Of a stretch of 64,000 nt of DNA, positions 33,004 through 39,929 are shown piece after piece. Position 1 is the stretch's first letter. Every line of letters starts with the position of its first letter. Location: the NCBI RefSeq assembly GCF_023218075.1, contig NZ_JALPTB010000036.1, forward strand, positions 1-64,000, written 5' to 3'. The notes under the pieces were generated by a model, which saw only the letters and a list, made by a program, of their open reading frames with translations, ran no database searches and was not told the origin of the DNA. A program made the translations under genes and the position numbers. Source of the DNA: Rhodococcus sp. HM1 (GTDB lineage: Bacteria > Actinomycetota > Actinomycetes > Mycobacteriales > Mycobacteriaceae).

Positions 33004-35477
33004 CGCCCACGTCCCGTCTGCGCCGGATCCGCTTCCCGCCGTATCGAATCGGCGGCTCGCCGCTGCTCCGAACCGGCGGCCCGCCGCTGCTCCGAACCGG
33101 CGGCCCGCCGCTGCTCCGAAGTGGCGGCCCGCCGCCGTGCAGAACTCGCGGCTCGCCGCCGTGCCAGGGTGGCGCCGATCGCGGCCTGTCCCAGCGACAG
33201 CCCACCGTCGTTCGACGGCACCCGACTGTGCGTCAGGACATCGAACCCACTGTCTTGCAGGATAGTTCGAACACCTTCGGTGAGCAGTCGATTCTGGAAG
33301 ACACCTCCGGTCAACCCGATCGTCGTGATTCCGGCGTCGGTGGCGATCCGCGCGGCGAGCCGAGCGGTCGCGACCGCGAGCGCCTGGTGGAATCCCAGCG
33401 CCAGATCCGCGGCCGGAACCCCGAGCCGCAGTCCCCCGACCAGGCAGCGCAGCGTCCCGGTCCAGTCCAGTTCGGTGCCGTGCACCGTCATCCGCACCGG
33501 CGCCGGCTCGGCGGCGGTACGCGCGAGCGCCTCGAGTTCCACGGCCGCCTGCCCCTCGTACGTGATGCGATGACGCACCCCGAGCAGGGACGCCACTCCG
33601 TCGTACAGCCGCCCGACGCTCGTGGTGCATACGCAGCCGATGCCGGACGTCAGCTGGCCGGACACCAGGTCCCGTTCCACGTCGGTCAGGGCCCCGGCGC
33701 ACGGCAGGTCGTCCAGGTGCGGTGACGTGGGATCGCCGAGACCGGCGTCGCGCAGCAACACCAGCGCGACCCGCGCCGGGGTCCGCACGGCGACGTCGCC
33801 GCCGGGCAGCAGGAAGGACCGCAGGTGCCCGGCCCGGCGCATGTCCAGCAGGTCCGGTCCGACGAGCAGCAGTTCCCCACCCCACACCGTGCGGTCGCAG
33901 CCGTAGCCGGTGCCGTCGAACGCGATGCCGAGTGCCGGCGAACCGATCCTGCCGTGTTCGGTGAGCAGCGACGCGACGTGGGCGTGATGGTGCTGGACGG
34001 TGTGCAGCGCGATGTCGTGCTCCTCGGCGTAGCGCTCGGCCCATTGCCGCGTCGCGTATCCGGGGTGGGCGTCGGCCACCACGAGTTCCGGGGTGACCCG
34101 GTGCAGCGCGGTCAGCCGCTCCACGGACGTTTCGAACGCCCGCCTGCTTTCCAGCGACCCCATGTCCCCGAGGTGTGCCGAACAGAATGCGTACTCCTGC
34201 CGGGTCAGGCAGAAGGTGTTCTTCAGTTCCGCGCCGACCGCCAGGACCGGCGGCGACGGCCGGTCGAGCAGGACCGGCATCGGCGCGTAGCCGCGCGAGC
34301 GCCGGATCGGCGACTCCCGGTCGCCGTGGACGACCGCGACCACCGAATCCTCGCAAGGCACCGCGATCGGCCGGTCGTGCACGAGAAACAGGTCGGCGAT
34401 GCCGCCGAGCCGGGTGCGGGCGTCGTCGTCGTCGGTGCACAGCGGTTCGCCCGAGACGTTCCCGGAGGTCATCACGAGCAGGCGCGGCACCGGATTCGGG
34501 TGCCCGGGCACCGGCATGAACAGCAGGTGGTGCAACGGGGTGTACGCGAGCATCACCCCGAGCTCGCCGAGGCCCGGCGCGACCTCGTCCGCCACCGCGG
34601 TATCGGCCCGCTTCTCCAGCAGCACGATCGGGCGCGCCGGCCGGGTCAGTGCCTCGATCTCCTGCCGGAACAGGACACACTGCGATGCGACCGTCGCGAC
34701 GTCCGGTGCCATCACCGCGAACGGCTTGTCCGGTCGCCGCTTGCGTTCGCGCAACCGCCGGACCGCGTCGGGGTCGGTGGCGTCGCACATCAGGTGGTAG
34801 CCGCCGAGCCCCTTGACGGCCACGAGCTGCCCGGCCGCGAGGGCACGCTGCACCGCTGCCAGCACCGCGTCGTCCCCGTCGATGCGGTCGCCGCCGCGTT
34901 CGGTGTGGATCCGCGGTCCGCAGTCCGGGCAGCAGATCGGCTGGGCGTGGTACCGCCGGTCGGCCGGATCTGCGTATTCGCGGGCGCAGCGCGGGCACAT
35001 CGGGAACGCCGCCATCGTCGTGGCGGGGCGGTCGTAGGGCAGGTCGGTGATCACCGTGTACCGGGGGCCGCAGTGGGTGCAGTTGACGAACGGATGCCGG
35101 TACCGGCGGTCGGCGGGATCGTTCAGTTCCCGCAGACAGTCCTCGCACGTGGCGACGTCGGGCGGGATCAGCGTGCGCAGTCCCGGTGTGCGGCGGCTGT
35201 CCACGATGCGGAAGTCGCGGTCGCCCCGGGGCGTGCGCGGGACCGACGTCAGATCGAGAACGTCGGCGAGCGGTGGGGCTTCGGCCCGCAGCCGTCGCTC
35301 GAACTCGTCGAGTGTGCTTGTGACCCCTTCGATCTCGACGAACACGCCGGTGTCGTCGTTCCCGCAGTGCCCGGCGAGGCGTAGTTCGGCGGCCAGGCCC
35401 GCCACGAACGGCCGGAACCCGACTCCCTGCACCACCCCCCGGACGGTCACGCGGCGGCGCTCGACGGCGCTCGTCAC
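33000..35477 (-). CDS. hypF: Carbamoyltransferase HypF
   Basis: 825 residues, makes the carbamoyl adenylate used for cyanide ligand synthesis and transfers it to HypE. Order: acylphosphatase domain (about 1-95, VQGVGFRPFVAGLA), two zinc motifs (CEDC/CTHC and CPRC/CPDC), YrdC-like domain (KGLGGYHLMCDAT, KRRPDKPFAVM), Kae1-like domain with HHHAHVAS and DGTGYGCDRTVWGGE. The last 45 residues are an Arg/Ala/Ser-rich tail encoded by 24-bp tandem repeats (33050-33169) and are not part of the conserved fold. Both ends overlap neighbours by 4 bases. Confidence 0.95.
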   Translation of the reverse strand: MTSAVERRRVTVRGVVQGVGFRPFVAGLAAELRLAGHCGNDDTGVFVEIEGVTSTLDEFERRLRAEAPPLADVLDLTSVPRTPRGDRDFRIVDSRRTPGLRTLIPPDVATCEDCLRELNDPADRRYRHPFVNCTHCGPRYTVITDLPYDRPATTMAAFPMCPRCAREYADPADRRYHAQPICCPDCGPRIHTERGGDRIDGDDAVLAAVQRALAAGQLVAVKGLGGYHLMCDATDPDAVRRLRERKRRPDKPFAVMAPDVATVASQCVLFRQEIEALTRPARPIVLLEKRADTAVADEVAPGLGELGVMLAYTPLHHLLFMPVPGHPNPVPRLLVMTSGNVSGEPLCTDDDDARTRLGGIADLFLVHDRPIAVPCEDSVVAVVHGDRESPIRRSRGYAPMPVLLDRPSPPVLAVGAELKNTFCLTRQEYAFCSAHLGDMGSLESRRAFETSVERLTALHRVTPELVVADAHPGYATRQWAERYAEEHDIALHTVQHHHAHVASLLTEHGRIGSPALGIAFDGTGYGCDRTVWGGELLLVGPDLLDMRRAGHLRSFLLPGGDVAVRTPARVALVLLRDAGLGDPTSPHLDDLPCAGALTDVERDLVSGQLTSGIGCVCTTSVGRLYDGVASLLGVRHRITYEGQAAVELEALARTAAEPAPVRMTVHGTELDWTGTLRCLVGGLRLGVPAADLALGFHQALAVATARLAARIATDAGITTIGLTGGVFQNRLLTEGVRTILQDSGFDVLTHSRVPSNDGGLSLGQAAIGATLARRRAASSARRRAATSEQRRAAGSEQRRAAGSEQRRAADSIRREADPAQTGRGR
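33050..33169. repeat. 24-bp tandem repeat in the 3' end of hypF
   Basis: About five head-to-tail copies of a 24-bp unit (first three copies at 33050-33073, 33074-33097 and 33098-33121 nearly identical; the next two diverged). The unit length keeps the frame and encodes repeated Arg-Arg-Ala-Ala-x-Ser-Glu-Gln. Likely expanded by slippage; copy number may differ between strains. Confidence 0.85.
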
Positions 35478-35728
35478 GGTGGATCCTCCCGGTCCGGGCC
35501 CCGGCCCATCAGTTCCAGTCCGGCCAGGGCACGTTCGGCGCCGGCTTCGTCGACCCGTTCCATCGCGAAACCCATGTGGATGATCACCCAGTCGCCGGGT
35601 TCGACGCCTGCGTCGTCGAGCAACCCGATGTTGATTCGCCGGCTCTCACCCACGACGTCGACGAGCGCCAGCTGGCCGCCGTAGCCCTCGAGCAGCCGGA
35701 TCACCCGGCCGGGAATTCCCAGGCACAT
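35474..35728 (-). CDS. hypC: Hydrogenase assembly chaperone HypC (copy upstream of hypF)
   Basis: 84 residues starting MCLGIPGRVIRLLEGYGG with the required Cys2 and core GDWVIIHMGFAMERVDEAGAERAL. It differs from the copy at 30182-30466 in most positions outside the motif, so the two are old paralogues, perhaps one for the hydrogenase large subunit and one for HypD. It lies 3 bases after the protease gene and overlaps hypF by 4 bases. Confidence 0.93.
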   Translation of the reverse strand: MCLGIPGRVIRLLEGYGGQLALVDVVGESRRINIGLLDDAGVEPGDWVIIHMGFAMERVDEAGAERALAGLELMGRGPDREDPP

Positions 35729-35731
35729 ACG

Positions 35732-36223
35732 TCACCCTCCGGGCCTCGGCCGGGCGGCCCGATCGGGTCGCCGGAGATTCTGCACGGCTCGGCGCACCGC
35801 CGCGGCGGCCGGTTCGACCGCGGCCGCGACGGCGGGTGAGAGCCCGATGCCCTCGTCGACGCACTGCGCCTGACATCCCACCACGATCGTGCGGGGCCGG
35901 CTCCCGCCCAGCGCCGCGAGGGTCGCGAACACCGAGGCCGGGTCCATGCCGTGCGCATCGACCCCGACCGTGGTGGGTGCGGTGTCGCCGGCTTCGAAGA
36001 CCCGCACCGCCCCGGGCTCCCCGGCGTCGGGAACCGCGTCGACCAGGACCAGGCCGTCCCACCCGTCGAGCAGGTCGTATGCCAGGTGCATGCCGCGGAT
36101 CCCGTAGTCCACCACCCGGACTCCTTCCGGTTTCGGGCTCCGGGCAAGGTAGCGCACGACCTCGGGTCCGAACCCGTCGTCCCCGAGGAAGATGTTGCCT
36201 ACGCCCGCGACCAGAATCCGCAC
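35732..36223 (-). CDS. Hydrogenase maturation protease (HyaD/HycI family)
   Basis: 163 residues from GTG 36223 (AGGAG upstream). VRILVAGVGNIFLGDDGFGPEVVRYL carries the conserved Asp/Glu nickel ligand region, and VVDYGIRGMHLAYDLLDGWDGLVLVDAV and VGVDAHGMDPASVF follow the family. It removes the C-terminal extension of the large subunit after nickel insertion; HhyL here has a 22-residue extension after its final His, which is the expected substrate. Confidence 0.92.
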   Translation of the reverse strand: MRILVAGVGNIFLGDDGFGPEVVRYLARSPKPEGVRVVDYGIRGMHLAYDLLDGWDGLVLVDAVPDAGEPGAVRVFEAGDTAPTTVGVDAHGMDPASVFATLAALGGSRPRTIVVGCQAQCVDEGIGLSPAVAAAVEPAAAAVRRAVQNLRRPDRAARPRPGG

Positions 36224-36231
36224 CCCACTCC

Positions 36232-36351
36232 TCACATGTTCCGGATTCGGAAGTAGCGCTTGAGATCCGGCAACGACTTCACTGCGACCAATGCTGCACC
36301 GACCGCGACGGCGGCGGCGACCGCCGTGGTCAGCATTCCGACGATTCTCAT
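36232..36351 (-). CDS. 39-residue membrane peptide (DUF6893-like)
   Basis: MRIVGMLTTAVAAAVAVGAA opens a single-helix peptide that continues LVAVKSLPDLKRYFRIRNM. One membrane helix (residues 5-25) is followed by a basic tail with PDLKRYFRIR. It resembles the small actinobacterial family annotated DUF6893. ATG 36351 overlaps the preceding stop by 4 bases, and the stop is 8 bases before the protease GTG, so it sits tightly inside the operon. It could anchor or modulate the hydrogenase or its electron acceptor at the membrane. The longer frame upstream is a shadow. Confidence 0.72.
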   Translation of the reverse strand: MRIVGMLTTAVAAAVAVGAALVAVKSLPDLKRYFRIRNM

Positions 36352-37766
36352 GACTCCTCGTTCCTCGACGGTTGCACCGGGACGTCCGGCACCGGTTCGA
36401 TCTCGTCCGGCGCGAAATAGAGGTAGCGGCCGAACCATTCGTGGAGGTCGGCGGCGGGGTCGTCGGTGAGGACGACCCCGACGTGGGTCCCGCCGTCCAC
36501 ATCGGCGTGGACCGTCGCGACGCGCGCGAGCCGGTCGCGGAAGAACAGGTCCTGCGCGTCGGCCCGCCGGGACGGGTGCAGCCGGACCAGGCTTCCCTGT
36601 CCCACGGGCATCCCCTGCACGAGCACGGTGTCGAGTTCCGGTCGCACGCTGGTGTCCGCTTCCTCGGTCCACCAGTCGACACCGTCGGGCACCTCGGGTA
36701 TCGGACCGGCGCCCATCGGATCGGCGCCGCGGCCGGGGTCGCGCAGGACCCCGTGCAGTGCCTGGAGCTCCTCGGGGGTCATCGCCTCGCAGCGGTCCAC
36801 GATCTCCGCGGCCCGCGCGTCGGTGGCGCGGGCCTGCGCCTTCTCCTCGTCCGTGAGGGTCAGTACCCGCAGGGTGAGGATCTCGTCGATCTCCGTGGCG
36901 TCGAACAGGTCTCCGCCGCTCTGCTCGGCGACGCGCGGGTGGTCGTAGAGGATGATCGGCGACACCAGCACGACGGGTGCTTCCCCCGGCACGGCCGGGT
37001 CCGGGTCCCCGGCGAGCACCGGGAAACAACGCTCGTGGGTGCAGGTGCCGACCAGTGCGGCCGCGTCGGCGGGCGGTTCGAGGAGCGATACGAAACGCGC
37101 CTCGGTGGCAGCGAGGATCAGGTGCGCTCCGATCAGCGACCGCCCGATCGCGTCGTCCGCGTCGACGGGCGCGTCACCGGTGTTCGTGACGGTGGCGGAC
37201 ACGCGGACGAGATCGCCGTCGATCGGTCCGGCCTCGACGGTCACGGTCGCGTGCACGGCGCGCCGGGTGCGCAGCAGACGTCCGGCGACCGTGCCGTCCG
37301 GTTCGGTCAACAGTTCGGTGTCCTCCCCCGCGGGCACCGCGACCTCCGTCGCCCCGTGCGCGTTTTCGGTAGCCACCGCTACCGAAAACGCGCACGAGCA
37401 CTCGACGGCCTCGTCCCACCCGACCCACGACTGTCCGACGACGACCAGCTCGGGCACGATCTCGAACCCCTCGCCGGTGCGGCGCTGCACCGTACGACGC
37501 TGAAGCTGGAGAAACCGCAGGGTCACCTCGATCACCGGCTCGGTTCCCAGCGTGCGCAGCACGGTCTGTGCCGCCAGTCCCGGCGGCTCGCCGAGCCCGG
37601 ACGCGGCGGCTCCGGGCGGCCCGAGAACTCCGAACTGCCAGCGCGAGTGGTTCTTCCGGGCGTTCGCGCGGTACGGGTACAGCAGGTAGCCCTCGTACAG
37701 GATCGTGTCGGCGACCGCACGCACCCGGTCCGTGTCGTCGTGTTGCTTCTGCCGTTCCACCGTCAC
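36348..37766 (-). CDS. Hydrogenase-cluster protein of unknown function (472 aa)
   Basis: Soluble, acidic, mostly beta-strand-like sequence. It opens DTILYEGYLLYPYRANARKNHSRWQFGVLGPPG and contains TLRTLGTEPVIEVTLRFLQLQRR, VVLVSPIILYDHPRVAEQSGGDLFDATEIDEILTLRVLTLTDEEK and a C-terminal LVRLHPSRRADAQDLFFRDRLARVATVH. I do not recognise a named domain, though such proteins accompany actinobacterial group 1h hydrogenases. It overlaps the DUF6084 gene and the 39-residue ORF by 4 bases. An 18-bp perfect hairpin lies inside its coding sequence (37356-37395). Confidence 0.75.
   Translation of the reverse strand: MTVERQKQHDDTDRVRAVADTILYEGYLLYPYRANARKNHSRWQFGVLGPPGAAASGLGEPPGLAAQTVLRTLGTEPVIEVTLRFLQLQRRTVQRRTGEGFEIVPELVVVGQSWVGWDEAVECSCAFSVAVATENAHGATEVAVPAGEDTELLTEPDGTVAGRLLRTRRAVHATVTVEAGPIDGDLVRVSATVTNTGDAPVDADDAIGRSLIGAHLILAATEARFVSLLEPPADAAALVGTCTHERCFPVLAGDPDPAVPGEAPVVLVSPIILYDHPRVAEQSGGDLFDATEIDEILTLRVLTLTDEEKAQARATDARAAEIVDRCEAMTPEELQALHGVLRDPGRGADPMGAGPIPEVPDGVDWWTEEADTSVRPELDTVLVQGMPVGQGSLVRLHPSRRADAQDLFFRDRLARVATVHADVDGGTHVGVVLTDDPAADLHEWFGRYLYFAPDEIEPVPDVPVQPSRNEES
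37356..37395. repeat. Perfect 18-bp inverted repeat inside a coding region
   Basis: The left arm 37356-37373 is exactly complementary to the right arm 37378-37395, with a 4-nt loop CACC. On the coding strand it encodes Cys-Ala-Phe-Ser-Val-Ala-Val-Ala-Thr-Glu-Asn-Ala-His in frame. Such a strong hairpin is unusual within a gene. Confidence 0.9.
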
Positions 37767-38416
37767 GACGCCTCCGCATCCGTTCCCGCACCGGCTGCGT
37801 CGAGCAGTGCGGTGATCGTGGCGTCCAGATCGGTCAGTCCCCGTTCGGCCTTGAACCGTGCCAGTGCGGCCAGCGTCGCGTGGGTGAGGCGCGCGTATCC
37901 GCTGTCGGGGAAGTGCGCCCGCATCAGGTCACGCCATACCTGTACCGGAAGGTCGTATCGGGCCTCGCGGTCCCACGGCACCTGCTCGACCGCGAATCCC
38001 GTGGTGCCGCGGGTGAAGACGGTACCGCTGAACAGGGCCAGCAACGGCACCGCACCGCCGCAGAGCGCGTGCAGGTAGCGCGAGGCCGCGACCTCGAAGT
38101 CGTACGTGCAGGCCAGTGGCAGCGTGGTCTCGCACGCGCCCTCGAATCCCGGCACCACCGTCGACGCGTGCAGCCACGGGAAGGGCGCAAGGGTCGTGCC
38201 CCATCGGTCGCGCGTGCCGAACAGGTCCGTCAGCGCGGCTTCCTCGTCGGGGCCGTAGTTCCGGCGGCGCGGTTCGATGCGGAGCTGGCACCGCAGTGCC
38301 AGTGCGTGCACGGTCGCGCCCGTGTCTTCCCGTATCCGGAGTTTCGCCAGCAGGGTCGGCGCGGCCGCGTACGGTTCGGGCGCGATGTCGACGATGCCGA
38401 ACTCGAGCGCGGTCAC
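37763..38416 (-). CDS. DUF6084-like hydrogenase-cluster protein
   Basis: 217 residues from GTG 38416, which overlaps the DUF5947 stop (GTGA). LEFGIVDIAPEPYAAAPTLLAKLRI, LALRCQLRIEPRRRNYGPDEEAALTDLFG, WLHASTVVPGFEGACETTLPLACTYDFEVAASRYLHAL and RTTGFAVEQVPWDREARYDLPVQVW match a conserved actinobacterial family annotated, to my knowledge, as DUF6084 and found with [NiFe] hydrogenases. Its beta-rich look suggests a structural or binding role. No catalytic motif seen. Confidence 0.75.
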   Translation of the reverse strand: MTALEFGIVDIAPEPYAAAPTLLAKLRIREDTGATVHALALRCQLRIEPRRRNYGPDEEAALTDLFGTRDRWGTTLAPFPWLHASTVVPGFEGACETTLPLACTYDFEVAASRYLHALCGGAVPLLALFSGTVFTRGTTGFAVEQVPWDREARYDLPVQVWRDLMRAHFPDSGYARLTHATLAALARFKAERGLTDLDATITALLDAAGAGTDAEAS

Positions 38417-39045
38417 GACGGTGCCCCCGCGTCGACCGGTCGGCTCCGCCGGGCGAGTGTGTCGAAGAATCCGTCGAGTGCGGCATGCGCATCCTGTCCG
38501 CCGTCGAAGCCCCGCCACACCCGCCGCAGCCTGCCCACCAGTTCGTAACACGCGTCGATCGGCACGAGGTGGCACGTGGGTTCACCGCGGTCCGGTACCC
38601 GTACGATCAGCGCCTCCACGTCGGGCAGCGGTGTGGTCAGCGCCGGGTTATCGGCGAGGACCGCGTCCCACATGCCCAGCGGCAGCTCCGATTCCGTGGC
38701 ACCGGCAGGTCCCGGATAGAACGCGACGGTGCGGCCGAGCGTCGAATTGTGGAAGAAGAACGCCAGCGCCACCGGGATCTCGAGGTCCTCCCACCGGCCC
38801 GGCGCGAGCGTGAAGGACGGGAACGACAGGTACCGGTCGGGAACGGAGCGGAACCGAAGGTCCGCGCCCTGATCGGTGAAAAGGAGGTAGCAGGGCCGGC
38901 ATACGCACATCAGACGCCGGGATTCGAGATCGACGACGTGCCGGTGCGCCTCGTCGAGTCCGATCGCACACATCTGGCACCGCTCCGCCGCGGGAACCGG
39001 TGTCGCGGCGGCGATGCGGCCGAGAACCTCGGAGACGGTGGCCAT
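38413..39045 (-). CDS. DUF5947 family Cys-rich protein
   Basis: 210 residues. Cys23-x2-Cys26 and Cys47-x-Cys49-x2-Cys52, with His34/His36 between, could bind zinc or an Fe-S cluster. LSFPSFTLAPGRWEDLEIPVALAFFFHNSTLGRTVAFYPGPAGATES is characteristic of the family annotated DUF5947. Start ATG 39045 shares one base with the stop of the NifU-like gene. Conserved next to group 1h hydrogenases; perhaps an electron-transfer or Fe-S delivery factor. Confidence 0.77.
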   Translation of the reverse strand: MATVSEVLGRIAAATPVPAAERCQMCAIGLDEAHRHVVDLESRRLMCVCRPCYLLFTDQGADLRFRSVPDRYLSFPSFTLAPGRWEDLEIPVALAFFFHNSTLGRTVAFYPGPAGATESELPLGMWDAVLADNPALTTPLPDVEALIVRVPDRGEPTCHLVPIDACYELVGRLRRVWRGFDGGQDAHAALDGFFDTLARRSRPVDAGAPS

Positions 39046-39926
39046 CACGCCACCTCGGTAGGACGCGCATCGGGCACGGCGAGCGACAGGATTCCGTCGC
39101 GAACCAGCACCGGCAGGGGCTCGAGATGTTCGGCGGCACCGTCGTCCACCCGGGCTCCGGCCCTGCGGACGTCGAAGTGTGCTCGGCATCCCGGGCAGCG
39201 CAGTACCGCCCCCGCGTCACCTCCCGCTCGTCGGTGCAGCACCGCACCGGCGAACGATCCACCGCACGCGGGGCAGTGGTCGCGGTAAGCGAGATATCGG
39301 CCGTCGAGGCGGCATGCCAGCACCGGCACCTCGGCAATCGTGAACCCGCCGAGCTCCCCTTCCCCGAGTCCTTCGAACTCCGTTACCGCACACCAGGTCC
39401 CGCTCACATCGGAACGGACGTGCGCGAACAGGGTTTCCGGACGGATGAGGCCGTGATCGTCGGGTTCGGTTTCCACGTCGAGCTCGGTGATCTCCGGCGC
39501 CGCCGCCCGCACGGCGTCGCGCACTGTCAGTTCGAGCGTGGCCGCCGACGACGGGCATCCCCGGCAGTTGCCGAGCAGCCGCAGGCGCACCACCGATCCG
39601 TGGATGTCGAGCAGGTCGACGTCGCCGCCGTGCGACTCCAGGTACGGGCGGACCGAGTCGAGCGCGGTGCGCACCCGCGTCGTCACGTCGTGCGGGTGGA
39701 GGCCGTGGACGAGCAGCAGGCTCGCGACCAGGTCGTCGCGTGCGACCGCGTCCACGGCTCCGGGATGCACGGCGATCGCGTCGAGGATCCGGGTCAGGCC
39801 GGCCCCGTACAGATCCAGTACCTCGCGCACGAGGTCCTCCGCGCGGTCGCGGGCTGCCGGCCCGGCTACGGAACAGGCATCGAGCAGCGCTTCGATACGG
39901 TCACCGGATTCTCGCCACCGCTCCAT
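39045..39926 (-). CDS. NifU-domain plus Rieske-like Fe-S protein
   Basis: 293 residues. A NifU C-terminal domain (LESHGGDVDLLDIHGSVVRLRLLGNCRGCPSSAATLE; Cys121-x2-Cys124) is followed by a Rieske-fold segment with Cys218-Pro-Ala-Cys221 and Cys244-Pro-Gly-Cys247. In true Rieske proteins the second ligand of each pair is His; here all four are Cys. The gene lies 3 bases after hhyL and is probably needed to load or pass electrons from the hydrogenase. Confidence 0.85.
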   Translation of the reverse strand: MERWRESGDRIEALLDACSVAGPAARDRAEDLVREVLDLYGAGLTRILDAIAVHPGAVDAVARDDLVASLLLVHGLHPHDVTTRVRTALDSVRPYLESHGGDVDLLDIHGSVVRLRLLGNCRGCPSSAATLELTVRDAVRAAAPEITELDVETEPDDHGLIRPETLFAHVRSDVSGTWCAVTEFEGLGEGELGGFTIAEVPVLACRLDGRYLAYRDHCPACGGSFAGAVLHRRAGGDAGAVLRCPGCRAHFDVRRAGARVDDGAAEHLEPLPVLVRDGILSLAVPDARPTEVA

Positions 39927-39929
39927 CCG

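Noticed and set aside
33050-33169. Short regular repeats considered as a CRISPR array
   Set aside because: Units are contiguous 24-mers without spacers and lie in frame within hypF; no cas genes in the window.
32248-35148. 966-codon open frame in the hypF region
   Set aside because: Codons before 33003 are a +1/+2 shadow of hypF; only the last 251 codons (SIS-HypC fusion) show domain sequence.
36232-37029. 265-codon frame ending at 36232
   Set aside because: Its first part is Arg/Pro/Gly-rich shadow sequence; only the final 39 codons look like a protein and are listed as a small gene.
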